Position numbers and translations under genes: made by a program
NCBI RefSeq assembly: GCF_900186985.1
Contig: NZ_LT906447.1
Span: 744,001 to 808,000 of the forward strand
Origin: Staphylococcus piscifermentans
GTDB lineage: Bacteria; Bacillota; Bacilli; Staphylococcales; Staphylococcaceae
Reading direction: 5' to 3'
Length of the DNA: 64,000 bases
The notes under the pieces: generated by a model
The model's input: only the letters and a program-made list of their open reading frames with translations
Told to the model about the DNA's origin: nothing
The model's database searches: none
Part shown: positions 28,139-37,702 of the stretch, piece by piece
Layout of the letters: every line of letters begins with the position of its first letter
Position numbering within the stretch: the stretch's first letter is position 1

Positions 28139-28827
28139 TGACTTTAGAAGTTAAAAATATTACAAAATCATTCGGTACTGGAGAAGCGAAGACAGACGTT
28201 CTCAAAGGTGTGAACTTTGATGTGCAGCCAGGCGAATTTGTCATTTTAAGTGGTGCTTCTGGTTCTGGCAAATCAACACTATTAACCATATTAGGCGGCT
28301 TGCAAGATCAAGATTCTGGCGAGATATTATATAATCAGCAACCCTTGTTCAATAAAGCAAAATCCAAAGCAGAAATGCGGTTGACTGAAATTGGATTCAT
28401 TTTTCAAGCTTCGCATTTAGTTCCTTATTTGTCAGTACTAGAACAATTAACCATTGTAGGGCAAGAAGCGGGAATGAGCAAAGCAGATGCAGATCAACGT
28501 GCACATCGATTACTCGACCAAATCGGCTTGACACACCGTTTGAAAGCATATCCGCATATGTTATCTGGAGGAGAAAAACAACGTGTGGCGATTATGCGTG
28601 CCTTTATGAATGATCCGAAAATTATCTTAGCAGACGAACCTACAGCCAGTTTAGATGCTCACCGCGCTACAGAAGTGACGCAAATGATTCGTGAGCGTAT
28701 TACTAAAGAAAACATGGTAGGCATTCTCATTACGCATGACCGAAGATTATTTAAATATGCAGACCGCGTCATCGATTTGTTTGATGGAAAAATATTAAAT
28801 AAAGAAGATGCAAGTGAAGTAGTATAA
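28138..28827 (+). CDS. hrtA: Haem efflux ABC ATPase HrtA
   Basis: 229-aa ABC ATPase of the MacB/LolD type. Walker A is GASGSGKST (about residue 39), the signature LSGGEKQRV (about 142), Walker [14 protein letters not shown] (about 160) and the switch histidine ITHDRR (about 198). It energises HrtB. Its ATG shares a base with the hrtB stop, so translation is coupled. The operon ends at a strong bidirectional terminator. Confidence 0.94.
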   Translation: MTLEVKNITKSFGTGEAKTDVLKGVNFDVQPGEFVILSGASGSGKSTLLTILGGLQDQDSGEILYNQQPLFNKAKSKAEMRLTEIGFIFQASHLVPYLSVLEQLTIVGQEAGMSKADADQRAHRLLDQIGLTHRLKAYPHMLSGGEKQRVAIMRAFMNDPKIILADEPTASLDAHRATEVTQMIRERITKENMVGILITHDRRLFKYADRVIDLFDGKILNKEDASEVV

Positions 28828-28850
28828 ACAATAAACATTTGAACTTAAAT

Positions 28851-28890
28851 AAAAGTCGACGAAAATTTTGAAAGTTTTCGTCGACTTTTT
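28851..28890. terminator. Bidirectional terminator hrtA / YdcF
   Basis: AAAAGTCGACGAAAA and TTTTCGTCGACTTTT arms are perfect, with a loop of about 9 nt. Confidence 0.85.
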
Positions 28891-29890
28891 AATTTGCCAC
28901 CCCTAATAGTTTCAATAAGAAGGGATTAGTCTCTAAAATACTGAAAATGAATAGCAAGCCGAAATAGATGGTAAGTAATAATTTATAACAATACATTAAA
29001 GCTAAGTAATCACGAATTAAAGCTGTATCGAAAAAGGCATAAGGTGTACGGCTTCCAAGACCACTTGCTTTCAATTTTAATATTTGTGCAAAACGCAAGG
29101 CGCGCAAAACGTGGAATTGGCTTGAGATGATAGTAATATTTCTTGGATGGATGGAAAACCGGTCTGCTAAAATCTGCTTTGTGTTGTATAAATTTTCATA
29201 GGTACTATGGGAATCAGCTTCCATAATAATATGTGATGGGAGTACATGCTGTTCTATTAAATAAGACTTCATCGCTTCAGCTTCTGATACTTGGTTCCCT
29301 TCGCCTTTTCCTCCGCTCACTACAATATAAGTAGGGTGGTCTTGTGCGAGATAGAGCGCTACTGCACGGTCTAAACGCCAAGCCAGCATCTGGGTTACTT
29401 TTTCGCGGTACAGTCCAGCCCCTAATACAATAATTAAATCGGTCGGCTTAGGGTAATCAATCATACTATAAGCAGAGGACCAACTTAAATAATGAACGAG
29501 TGCAAATAATGCACTGACAGTAATCCAACATAACCATAAAAAGAGACCATTTAAAATAGGAACAGGCAACCAGCTGAGCAGGTAAAAGGCGCATGCTAAT
29601 AAACCAATCGCAATTGCTAAACCGAGCAGACGCAATAAGAACATGCGCGCGCTTTTCCATTCGAAAATCGCACGGTGTTTATATAATAATAAGAGTCCGC
29701 CGATTAAGGTGATAATTGCCAAATCGTATGGAAAAGTATCGGTTAATAAATGTATAATAATTATACAGAAACCAGTGATTAAACTAAGAAAAAACGAAAT
29801 AATATTCAAACCATGTCGTTGGTTGAAAAATAAATATATATAACTGCATAATAGTAAAATACTAAGTATTGTAGAAATAAACAATGTCAT
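28889..29890 (-). CDS. YdcF-family (DUF218) membrane protein
   Basis: 333-aa protein with four to five N-terminal membrane helices (about residues 1-140) followed by a DUF218/YdcF domain: LIIVLGAGLYREKVTQML (about residue 152), VVSGGKGEGNQVSEAEAM (about 190), ADSHSTYENL (about 222) and ISSQFHVLRALRFA (about 250). Related proteins (SanA, ElyC) affect envelope integrity; the active-site residues are conserved but the reaction is not established. A short C-terminal helix closes the protein. It is convergent with hrtA. Confidence 0.8.
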   Translation of the reverse strand: MTLFISTILSILLLCSYIYLFFNQRHGLNIISFFLSLITGFCIIIIHLLTDTFPYDLAIITLIGGLLLLYKHRAIFEWKSARMFLLRLLGLAIAIGLLACAFYLLSWLPVPILNGLFLWLCWITVSALFALVHYLSWSSAYSMIDYPKPTDLIIVLGAGLYREKVTQMLAWRLDRAVALYLAQDHPTYIVVSGGKGEGNQVSEAEAMKSYLIEQHVLPSHIIMEADSHSTYENLYNTKQILADRFSIHPRNITIISSQFHVLRALRFAQILKLKASGLGSRTPYAFFDTALIRDYLALMYCYKLLLTIYFGLLFIFSILETNPFLLKLLGVAN

Positions 29891-30046
29891 TGACCTCAGT
29901 CCTCAAGAATTCATGTACTTAATTTTACCCTATTTTTTCTTAAGTTTCTTTCAATATGGTATCCTTAAAAAGACAGAAGAAGCATAGTGTAGTTTAAGCT
30001 AAACAATACTTCGGAAAAATATTTAATTAAATGAAGGAGAAAGCTC

Positions 30047-30508
30047 ATGCAAAATATTGAACAACATATCGACTTTATGGGTCATTTCTTGGAAGATATC
30101 AATTCCATGGTTGCCAAACTGCTGGAAGATTTACGTCATGAATACAATGTATCTATGGAACAATCTCAAGCAGTATTGTTATTAGACAACAATAAATCAC
30201 TCACCTTATCAGAAATTACTGAGAAACAAGGCGTCAATAAAGCAGCAATCAGCCGCCGTGTGAAAAAGTTGATTAAACTAGATCTCATCCAATGGGAGAA
30301 ACAAAATGCGAGTGTAGACCAACGTTTAAAATATGTGAAGTTGACCCCAAAAGGGCGCGAATATATCGAGCGCTCTAAAAAAATAGTCAGTGAAGTCGCT
30401 GTTTATTTAGTACAAGATTTAAGTGAAAAGCAAATTGAAGAAACTGCTGAAAATTTAAGTATCATAGATCAACGCATAAAAGAATACGTAAAAGAGAATC
30501 AATTATAA
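30047..30508 (+). CDS. tcaR: MarR-family regulator TcaR
   Basis: 153-aa winged-helix regulator, strongly like S. aureus TcaR: the helix-turn-helix ITEKQGVNKAAISRRVKKL at residues 63-81 and the wing SVDQRLKYVKLT. TcaR represses the ica biofilm operon and modulates teicoplanin/methicillin susceptibility in S. aureus; it binds several antibiotics. It is first of tcaR-tcaA-tcaB here, the same order as in S. aureus. AAGGAG precedes the ATG. It has its own terminator (30522-30556), so tcaA is transcribed separately. Confidence 0.9.
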   Translation: MQNIEQHIDFMGHFLEDINSMVAKLLEDLRHEYNVSMEQSQAVLLLDNNKSLTLSEITEKQGVNKAAISRRVKKLIKLDLIQWEKQNASVDQRLKYVKLTPKGREYIERSKKIVSEVAVYLVQDLSEKQIEETAENLSIIDQRIKEYVKENQL

Positions 30509-30521
30509 GCATTTATAAAGA

Positions 30522-30556
30522 GCAGGCTGGGACAATTTAAGTCTCAGCCTGTTTTA
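30522..30556 (+). terminator. tcaR terminator
   Basis: GCAGGCTGGGAC and GTCTCAGCCTG arms with a 7-nt loop, followed by TTTT. Confidence 0.8.
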
Positions 30557-30914
30557 TCAACGGCCGTCAACAAACTGAATAGTGGTTAAAACTTAATTTA
30601 GGCGATTCGTTCCTATCCTTATGTTTTCAGTGTATAGGTCCAAATTCGTATATTAATCCCCTAAAAGATATTCTATAATAGAAATAGCACGAAATATGAA
30701 CTAATGTATAGAAACAATTTTACTTTTCGGTAAATTACCTGTAAAATTTGTGCGGGTTAAATGTAAAAAATGTTAATTGCAAACTATTCGAATGATTTGA
30801 ATACATATACACTAAAGAAACGAAAAATAAACGGAATTTAAACGGTAAGCAAAACTTAGAAGAAATTTCCCAGGAAATATTTTTATGAGAGTTGGATTAA
30901 TTGAGGTGGATGAA
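30557..30914. other. Non-coding region between tcaR and tcaA
   Basis: No gene was found. It holds TATAAT at 30674-30679, and the near-palindrome TATTCGAA-TGA-TTTGAATA at 30785-30803, which could be a TcaR operator. No reading of the stretch before tcaA yields the CxxC pairs that start S. aureus TcaA. Confidence 0.5.
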
Positions 30915-32282
30915 ATGGTGCAATCTGAAAATGACAAACAAGACGATTTAAATAAATCAAATGCACAAAAAAGAAGAACCGAAACAAAATCTAATGAGAA
31001 TATCAATCAAACTGTCCGTAAATTGGTGCCTTGGGGCATTGGAATATTCATAGTGATATTATTAATTATTCTCTTCTCTTTGTTGAAGAATTATAATTCT
31101 CCCGAAGCTCAAGCTAAAATATTTGTAAACGCAGTGAAAAGTAATGACACACAACGGATTTCGAATATTTTAAGTACACGGGATAATAAAGTAGGTAATG
31201 ATGAAGCGGAAACCTTTATTAAATATATTAAAAATGAAATCGGTTTGAAAAAATTTGATAAGGAGTTAAACGCCACTGTTCATGATATTGATCAACATCA
31301 TAAAGATGCTGGTTATATTAAAACACCTGACGGAAATAAAATCTTAAGAGTCACTATGAACGGACGTCGTTATATCTTTTTTGATAATATCGGGTTTGCT
31401 ACAGAAACTAAAAAAGCGATTATCAAGAAAAAATCAAAAACGACTTATATTTTCCGTGCAGATGACAAGAAGAGAAAGGTAATTGCAGAACCGAATAAGC
31501 CGACTATGTTAGGTAACTTTATCCCAGGTATCTATAAGATTCCGGCTACTAAAGAGAATGACAACGGAAAATTCATCGGTTACTTAACCTTCTCATTTAA
31601 AAACAGCAACAGTGAAACCGTCGATGTTCATGAAAACTTCCCAGAAGCTAACTTGAATATCAATTTAGAAGGTGCAGATAAATTAGATAAAAAGAATACA
31701 AAAGTTAAAATTAATGGCAAGCAATACAGCTATGATCACGCTAAATTATATGGTCCTTATCCCGTAACTGAAGAAATAGAAGTTACTGCTGAAGGGAAGG
31801 CTAAAGGTAAAACTTTTAAATCAAGTACCGTTAAACTCTATCCGAATGAACTGAAATCAAATACGCCTGTACGCTTAAATTTTGAAAAAGAAAAAATTGA
31901 TAAATACGTGAAAGAGAAAGAAAAAGAAGAAAATAGTTTGAAAAATAAAGTCACTAAGTTCTTCAATAAGTATTCCTTAGCTATGAATAATGCAGCAGGC
32001 ACAAATAACTTTGCGAGCATTTCAAATTTTTTCAAGCCAGATACTGCAGATTATAAAACGATGAAACAAAACTTTCAGACAGGGCAAGGTATCCAGTCTT
32101 TGATTCAAAGTCCGCAAGTAGTGGACGTTTCACAAGAAGGTTCTAAAGTTTATGCGGAAGTACTAAATATCAACAGCCAAGGCGTTTGGGTGACATCTAA
32201 ATATAAATTAGAAGATTCAGCTAAGCATCCAGCTAAAAGCGACGATGAGTCAGATTTGAAAATTATCAGTAATCAAGAATAA
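30915..32282 (+). CDS. tcaA: Teicoplanin-resistance-associated membrane protein TcaA, without zinc ribbon
   Basis: 455-aa bitopic membrane protein. A short cytoplasmic tail (about 40 residues, rich in Asn/Lys/Asp) is followed by VRKLVPWGIGIFIVILLI, the membrane helix (about residues 45-65), and a 390-residue extracellular part with NSPEAQAKIFVNAVKSND, GNFIPGIYKIPA and a C-terminal NTF2-like segment. These match S. aureus TcaA, whose loss raises glycopeptide resistance. The S. aureus protein starts with a CxxC-type zinc ribbon; here the tail has no cysteine. The ATG at 30915 follows GAGGTGG by 5 bases; a second ATG at 30885 has no ribosome site and would not add cysteines. Confidence 0.87.
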   Translation: MVQSENDKQDDLNKSNAQKRRTETKSNENINQTVRKLVPWGIGIFIVILLIILFSLLKNYNSPEAQAKIFVNAVKSNDTQRISNILSTRDNKVGNDEAETFIKYIKNEIGLKKFDKELNATVHDIDQHHKDAGYIKTPDGNKILRVTMNGRRYIFFDNIGFATETKKAIIKKKSKTTYIFRADDKKRKVIAEPNKPTMLGNFIPGIYKIPATKENDNGKFIGYLTFSFKNSNSETVDVHENFPEANLNINLEGADKLDKKNTKVKINGKQYSYDHAKLYGPYPVTEEIEVTAEGKAKGKTFKSSTVKLYPNELKSNTPVRLNFEKEKIDKYVKEKEKEENSLKNKVTKFFNKYSLAMNNAAGTNNFASISNFFKPDTADYKTMKQNFQTGQGIQSLIQSPQVVDVSQEGSKVYAEVLNINSQGVWVTSKYKLEDSAKHPAKSDDESDLKIISNQE

Positions 32283-32288
32283 TACTGA

Positions 32289-32340
32289 AGAGCGAAATAA
32301 TGAAATCAATCCCTAGATTTCTATTTCGCTCTTTTTCTTT
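32289..32340 (+). terminator. tcaA terminator
   Basis: AGAGCGAAATA and TTTCGCTCT outer arms with inner AAATC/GATTT, followed by TTTTTCTTTT. Confidence 0.75.
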
Positions 32341-32428
32341 TCAACAATCTGAAAATAATACTTTATTTCAGCCGTATTAAAGTATACGATTAAACTAATG
32401 TTTATCTATAGAGAAAGAGGGAGATTTT

Positions 32429-33649
32429 GTGAGTCACACCCATATAGAAAGAGAGAAACCAACCATCTTTCTAGTCATTATATTAGGTGCCTTAACTGCT
32501 ATCGGCGCACTTTCAATTGATATGTTTTTGCCAGGATTGCCGCAAATCAGAACAGATTTCCATACTACAACGTCCGCAGCACAACTGACCCTGACTTTAT
32601 TTATGGTCGGACTGGCATTCGGTAACTTATTGATGGGACCGATTTCAGACGCTGTCGGAAGAAAACAGCCACTCGTTATTGTGATGATTGTCTATACACT
32701 TGCAAGCCTCGGTATCATCTTTTCACTCAATATCACGATGATGATCGGCTTGCGATTAGTACAGGGGTTATGTGCAGGCGCTGCAGCCGTAATTTCACGT
32801 GCAATTGCCAGCGATATGTATAGCGGGAAAGAACTGACTAAATTCTTAGCAGTCCTCATGCTCGTCAACGGCGTCGCACCCGTATTAGCACCCACATTGG
32901 GAGGAATTATCTTAATCTTCTCGAACTGGCACATGGTATTCATCATCTTAACAATTTTCGGTATTTTCATGGTGCTCTCAACCAGTCTGCGCATTCCAGA
33001 ATCATTGAGTAAACAAGCACGCGAACCTGCCGATATTCTATCCATTATCAAGCAATTCAAAGCACTCTTGCAAAGACCGAAATTTGTATTGCCGATGCTC
33101 TTGCAAGGAATGACCTTTGTCATCTTATTCAGTTACATATCCGCTTCACCCTTCATCACCCAACGCATCTACACGCTGTCACCCCAAGCCTTCAGCTGGA
33201 TGTTTGCAATCATCGGAATTGGGTTGATTATCTCGTCGCAACTTGCAGGCAAACTCGTAGATTACTTTGAACCGCTTGCCATCATGCGCGGCTACACACT
33301 CGTGCAAATCATAGGCGTCATTATCATTACCATCGTCTTGACCCTTCATTTGCCGATTATTTTTCTATTCATCGCCTTCTTGCTGCTAGTAGGACCCGTT
33401 ACAGGAATTGCGACCATTTCCTTTTCAGTAGCGATGGACGAAAGAACAGGCGGCAGCGGCAGTGCATCAAGTCTGTTGGGATTAGTCCAAACCTTGATTG
33501 GCGGCATCAGTACACCACTCGTAGGGCTGATGGGCGAGCATAGCTATATTCCGTACCTGATCATTATCAGTATCACCTCAGTAATATTAATCATACTGCA
33601 CCTCTTAATCGCTAAAACCTTTTCAGGAAAAGAAACCCCTGGAGAGTAG
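32429..33649 (+). CDS. tcaB: Bcr/CflA-type MFS drug transporter TcaB
   Basis: 406-aa, twelve-helix drug:proton antiporter of the Bcr/CflA (DHA1) group. GALSIDMFLPGLPQI in helix 1 is the Bcr/CflA hallmark, and GPISDAVGRKQPLV after helix 2 is MFS motif A. It follows tcaA, as in S. aureus, where it is called TcaB. The start is GTG at 32429, with GGGAG 7 bases earlier. The second half of the gene is visibly richer in C (many GCC, ATC, CTC codons) than its neighbours; whether this marks transfer or local drift cannot be told by eye. It ends at a terminator shared with the convergent MMPL gene. Confidence 0.86.
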   Translation: MSHTHIEREKPTIFLVIILGALTAIGALSIDMFLPGLPQIRTDFHTTTSAAQLTLTLFMVGLAFGNLLMGPISDAVGRKQPLVIVMIVYTLASLGIIFSLNITMMIGLRLVQGLCAGAAAVISRAIASDMYSGKELTKFLAVLMLVNGVAPVLAPTLGGIILIFSNWHMVFIILTIFGIFMVLSTSLRIPESLSKQAREPADILSIIKQFKALLQRPKFVLPMLLQGMTFVILFSYISASPFITQRIYTLSPQAFSWMFAIIGIGLIISSQLAGKLVDYFEPLAIMRGYTLVQIIGVIIITIVLTLHLPIIFLFIAFLLLVGPVTGIATISFSVAMDERTGGSGSASSLLGLVQTLIGGISTPLVGLMGEHSYIPYLIIISITSVILIILHLLIAKTFSGKETPGE

Positions 33650-33667
33650 CAGGGCAGAAAAAGCAAA

Positions 33668-33710
33668 AGAGCGGGAGAACCACCTTTACAGGTCGTTCTC
33701 CCGCTCAAAC
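33668..33710. terminator. Terminator tcaB / MMPL
   Basis: GAGCGGGAGAAC and GTTCTCCCGCTC arms are perfect, with a loop of about 14 nt. Confidence 0.8.
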
Positions 33711-33716
33711 TTTGTC

Positions 33717-36218
33717 TTACGCGTCTTTGTGGTTTTTAACATGTGTTTTAAATGGCCACCAGTTTCCAGGACCGAATGATTTAATCAATGCTGGAATGAA
33801 GAGTGGCAGCATGAATAGGTTATAAATAATTAAACCTAAAATAATAACAGTTGCAATTTCCATTAACGTCATCGCACCAGAAGTATAAAGCGCTGCAACC
33901 GTACCGATTAAGATGATACAAGCAGTCATGATAACCGTACCCATTTTACTCATTGAAGTTAGCAACGCTTCAGTAATCGATTTGCCTGCGTCGACTTCTT
34001 CATTGAAGCGGTTGACTAAGAAGATGGCATAATCGATACCGAGCGCCATCAGTACAACGAAACTGAAGAATGGAACAACTAATAATAATCCTCCCATGCC
34101 GAGCATATCGTTAAAGATTAAATTAGCGACGCCGATAGAAGCATAGTAAGTGATTAAAATAGAAGCAATCATATACAACGGCATAATAATTGAACGTTCA
34201 AAGATTAAGAGTACAACGAACAAGAACACTGTAATAAGCGCGATGGCTTTAGCCATGTCGCTATCAATGATTTTCTGCAAGTCGTTATTAGAAGAAGATG
34301 TACCGCCATATTCAATATCACTGTTTTCAAATGCTGTTCCTTTAACTTGGTTATCCACAGTATTATGAATACGTTCAACTGTATTCATTGAAGCTTTAGA
34401 GAACGGATCATCTTTTAATTCGACATTCAATAACAGAACTTTGCCGTCACCTTTACTATATTGATCGACAGATTGTTTTAATTTCTTATCTTTCAACATA
34501 TCATCTGTCACATACATGCCTGATTTACTCATGCCTTTATCTTCAGACATGTCTTTAAGACGTTCTTGAATTTGTGATTGTCCATTTTGTACTTTAGAAA
34601 TACCTTGTTGAGATTGTTCAAGTGCCTTAGACATTTCACCAGCTTGTTGTGTGACTTGCTGTCCAGCTTGCTGCGGTGATTGACTGCCTTGCTGCATCGC
34701 TTGTTGAACACGACTCGGATCAGTATAAGGTTTAACTTGTGAATCCATTTGGCCGAGTCCATCATTGACCTGGCCGAGACCATTATTGGCATCTGTCAAT
34801 TTACTTTGAATTTGATTCAATTGATCTGTAGCTGATAATTGTTTAATAGGTTTGCCAGTAGGGCGTGTAATAGTGCTGACACTTTTAACGCCTTTTACTT
34901 TTTCAATAGATTGGGAAAGCGCTTCTAAATCATTAACGCCTTTAGCATTATCTAATTTCTTATCGTCTTTAATAGCGATATTGACAGGAAATGCTTGGCT
35001 CATATTGAAATCGTCTTTAATGATATTGATAGCTTTAATAGAATCGTATTCATCGCCGATTTCATTTGTGTTGTCATACGTAATCGTGTTAGGCGCGAAA
35101 ACAATAATCGGCACCATAATAATTAAGACGATGACTAATGCTAAGAAAGAACGCTTATTCGTAAATTTACCTAATGCACCCCATAATTTATTGTCTCTAT
35201 GGTCAGCTGCTTTCTTGCTTGGCCAGAAGACTTTGCCACCTAGTAGGAGCAATAGTGTCGGTAATAATGTGAAGAGAATGATCATTAAGCACAAGACACC
35301 GACTGCGATACCCATAGCAGAGCGGAATAGGCTGAATTCTACAAAGAATAATGCAGCGAAACCGACAAGTACTGTAATCGCACAAATCAAGATTGTACGA
35401 CCGCCATGTTTGAATGTATTTAACACAGCATCGAAATTACTTTGATCTTTACCTAATTCCTCTTTATACCTATTTAATAAAAGAATGCAATAATCGGTTC
35501 CGATACCGAAGAGTAATGCAATTAAGAATGGCTGGATGTAAATGGAAATAGGGAAATCAATATATTTTACTAAGAATGCTAATACACCTTGTGAAAAGGC
35601 ATAAGCTAAACCTACAAGTAGAAGCGGTACGAAAGGTGTTACGACTGAACGGAACACTAAGAATAAAATAACTAAAATTAAAATCACTGTAATAATTTCA
35701 GTTGTTTTTAGTCCTTCGTTGACACTTTTATTGATGTCATCATTAATGACTTCATTACCTGTGACGTAGGCCCCTTTAAAATCTTGATGTTTGATTTTAT
35801 TAATATCTTTTACAGCGTCTAACGTTTTATTTTTGTCATCCGTTGTTTCAATTGGAATCATCACAGATTTTTTATCTTTAGATACTAACTTATCTTCAAC
35901 ATCTTTGTTTTCAAATGGATCAATGACAGTTTTAACGTGCTTAACATCTTTGACCTTTTTGATGTAATCCTTTAAATCCTTTTTGCTGGATGCATCCAAT
36001 TTATGATTTAACTGCACCACAGCACTGATGCTCTTATAATTTGCACCGACATCTTTTAATTTCTGATCATATTGTTGAGATGTTGTGTCTTTAGGTGGAG
36101 CGATTTTTCCTTTGTCATTTGCAAGTTGCGCTAAATTCGGAGCGAAAATAATGGAACATGCAATGGCAATCACCACAATAATTGAAATTATCCATCTGAA
36201 CTTCAATATGGTCTTCAT
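33717..36218 (-). CDS. MMPL-family RND exporter
   Basis: 833-aa twelve-helix transporter of the MMPL branch of the RND superfamily, organised as two halves, each with one helix, a large extracellular domain and five helices. First-half core: LLFGIGTDYCILLLNRYKEE (about residue 238); second-half core: LMALGIDYAIFLVNRFNEEV (about 722). The conserved aspartate-tyrosine pairs relay protons. The second outer domain has a Gln-rich coiled region (about 470-560). Relatives export fatty acids, lipids or antimicrobials; FarE of S. aureus is one. It has its own promoter region with two dyads and lies downstream of a TetR gene. Substrate unknown. Confidence 0.85.
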   Translation of the reverse strand: MKTILKFRWIISIIVVIAIACSIIFAPNLAQLANDKGKIAPPKDTTSQQYDQKLKDVGANYKSISAVVQLNHKLDASSKKDLKDYIKKVKDVKHVKTVIDPFENKDVEDKLVSKDKKSVMIPIETTDDKNKTLDAVKDINKIKHQDFKGAYVTGNEVINDDINKSVNEGLKTTEIITVILILVILFLVFRSVVTPFVPLLLVGLAYAFSQGVLAFLVKYIDFPISIYIQPFLIALLFGIGTDYCILLLNRYKEELGKDQSNFDAVLNTFKHGGRTILICAITVLVGFAALFFVEFSLFRSAMGIAVGVLCLMIILFTLLPTLLLLLGGKVFWPSKKAADHRDNKLWGALGKFTNKRSFLALVIVLIIMVPIIVFAPNTITYDNTNEIGDEYDSIKAINIIKDDFNMSQAFPVNIAIKDDKKLDNAKGVNDLEALSQSIEKVKGVKSVSTITRPTGKPIKQLSATDQLNQIQSKLTDANNGLGQVNDGLGQMDSQVKPYTDPSRVQQAMQQGSQSPQQAGQQVTQQAGEMSKALEQSQQGISKVQNGQSQIQERLKDMSEDKGMSKSGMYVTDDMLKDKKLKQSVDQYSKGDGKVLLLNVELKDDPFSKASMNTVERIHNTVDNQVKGTAFENSDIEYGGTSSSNNDLQKIIDSDMAKAIALITVFLFVVLLIFERSIIMPLYMIASILITYYASIGVANLIFNDMLGMGGLLLVVPFFSFVVLMALGIDYAIFLVNRFNEEVDAGKSITEALLTSMSKMGTVIMTACIILIGTVAALYTSGAMTLMEIATVIILGLIIYNLFMLPLFIPALIKSFGPGNWWPFKTHVKNHKDA

Positions 36219-36249
36219 AAATAACCTCCCTATAGTTTTAAAAAAAAAA

Positions 36250-36303
36250 TTAGTTGACTTTAATCAACTAATAGTTTCTTTACTCTACAATCATAGTAAA
36301 GAA
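36250..36303. promoter_or_regulatory. Paired dyads upstream of MMPL gene
   Basis: TTAGTTGA (36250-36257) and TCAACTAA (36264-36271) form the first dyad. TTCTTTACT (36276-36284) and AGTAAAGAA (36295-36303) form the second. Both are perfect and lie 30-85 bp before the MMPL start. They suit binding of a TetR dimer. Confidence 0.5.
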
Positions 36304-36323
36304 GTTGATTATTGTAAAGTAAA

Positions 36324-36354
36324 GACCTGCACGTAGTGGATTTAACTAGGCAGG
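36324..36354 (-). terminator. Terminator overlapping the end of tetR
   Basis: GACCTGC and GCAGGTC arms with a 17-nt loop; on the minus strand followed by TTTACTTT. The stop codon of the TetR gene lies in this stem-loop, so read-through to the MMPL gene should be limited. Confidence 0.6.
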
Positions 36355-36914
36355 TCAGTTTCTTCTAATTCACGCATTTTTATAGTATTTCTCAACATAA
36401 TACGTGCCATTTCTTCGGGAGATTCCTCGCAATTACGTCGCAGCCAGGAGAATACGACACCGAGTTGTCCGCCGATTAAATATTGAATATAGTACATGTG
36501 ATAATCCATGTCAGTATATTTAGCCATTACTTTCTCATACGACTCATAGGTAAGGTGCACCATCTCTATAACAAAGTCTTTTTGAGGGTGGCTAATAAAT
36601 ACTGCATGAAAAAAACGGCGATAGCGATATATATATTTGAATTGAATACGGAAAAATTGTAAAAGTTTGGCTTTATTATATTTGACTTGATCAAAATTTT
36701 GGTAGAGCGTATTTGTTATCTGTAAGTTTCTTGATATGTGATAAGCTTGAATTTGCTCAAACAAATCATATTTATCGGTAAAGTGGGCGTAAAATGTTGA
36801 ACGGTTAATACCGCTATATGCGCAAATCATTTTAATAGTAATTTCGTCAATTGGATATTCTTCCATCAAATCGATGGTATTTACAAAAATTTTACGTTTT
36901 GCGTTTTTCTTCAT
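36342..36914 (-). CDS. TetR-family transcriptional regulator
   Basis: 190-aa regulator with an N-terminal helix-turn-helix, IDEITIKMICAYSGINRSTF (about residues 22-41), then YAHFTDKYDLFEQI, the usual TetR helix 3-4 region. The C-terminal ligand domain is aromatic-rich (YKYIYRYRRFFHAVFISH), suggesting a hydrophobic ligand. AGAGGTG precedes the ATG. It is divergent from the EmrA/EmrB-like pair (128-bp gap) and upstream of the MMPL gene on the same strand, so it probably controls one or both pumps as well as itself. Confidence 0.82.
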   Translation of the reverse strand: MKKNAKRKIFVNTIDLMEEYPIDEITIKMICAYSGINRSTFYAHFTDKYDLFEQIQAYHISRNLQITNTLYQNFDQVKYNKAKLLQFFRIQFKYIYRYRRFFHAVFISHPQKDFVIEMVHLTYESYEKVMAKYTDMDYHMYYIQYLIGGQLGVVFSWLRRNCEESPEEMARIMLRNTIKMRELEETDLPS

Positions 36915-36994
36915 TATAAAGGCACCTCTGTTAATTGCGAGAAATCAGTCCGACATATTTATAAAAAATGTTGGTATTTTTTTTAGTTACACGT

Positions 36995-37011
36995 CTTTAT
37001 AATAGATAAAG
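36995..37011. promoter_or_regulatory. Dyad in tetR/emrA divergent region
   Basis: CTTTAT-N5-ATAAAG overlaps a TATAAT -10 (36998-37003) about 40 bp before the EmrA-like start. It is a plausible TetR operator, although its sequence differs from the dyads before the MMPL gene. Confidence 0.4.
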
Positions 37012-37042
37012 TGACTTTAAATAGCAAATAGGAGGAAAGAAA

Positions 37043-37690
37043 ATGAAGAAGATCATAATGGTTAATATCATTACAATCATTGTTTTGGTACTTATCGGAA
37101 TCGGTGGATTCTATTACTATAACCAAGCAACAGGATATATTAAAACAGATAATGCGAAAGTAGACGGGGACCAAATGAAAATAGCCAGTCCTCTTTCTGG
37201 TAAATTAGACTCATTTGACGCTAAAGAAAATAAAGAGTACAGCAAAGGTGATAAACTTGCTGAAGTAACTGGTAAAGGTGAAGATGGCTCACCTCAAAAA
37301 ATGGATATCAAAATGCCTCAAAATGGTACTATTGTAAAAACTGACGGCATTGAAGGCGACATGGTCCAAGCGGGTTCTCCGATTGCATACGCTTATAATT
37401 TAGATGACTTGTACATCACTGCAAACGTCGATGAAAAAGATGTTTCTGATGTCGAAAAAGGCAATGACGTAGATATTAAAATTGATGGACAAAATTCTAA
37501 AGTCAAAGGTAAAGTTGACGAAGTAGGTAAAGCAACTGCATCTAGCTTCTCACTAATGCCTTCTTCTAATAGTGACGGCAACTATACTAAAGTATCCCAA
37601 GTTGTTCCTGTCAAAATTTCTTTAGACTCTGCACCATCTAATTCTGTTGTTCCAGGCATGAATGCTGAAGTAAGTATTCATAAGAATTAA
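37043..37690 (+). CDS. EmrA/HlyD-like efflux adaptor
   Basis: 215-aa membrane-fusion-type protein: one N-terminal helix (about residues 4-24), then lipoyl/barrel-sandwich half motifs (YIKTDNAKVDGDQMKIASP and MPQNGTIVKTDGIEGDMV) and a beta-barrel part ending VVPGMNAEVSIHKN. It lacks the long coiled coil of Gram-negative EmrA that reaches TolC, as expected in a single-membrane cell. It precedes the MFS gene by 12 bp and the pair should form one pump. AGGAGG precedes the ATG. Confidence 0.83.
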   Translation: MKKIIMVNIITIIVLVLIGIGGFYYYNQATGYIKTDNAKVDGDQMKIASPLSGKLDSFDAKENKEYSKGDKLAEVTGKGEDGSPQKMDIKMPQNGTIVKTDGIEGDMVQAGSPIAYAYNLDDLYITANVDEKDVSDVEKGNDVDIKIDGQNSKVKGKVDEVGKATASSFSLMPSSNSDGNYTKVSQVVPVKISLDSAPSNSVVPGMNAEVSIHKN

Positions 37691-37702
37691 GGAGGTCATT
37701 AA

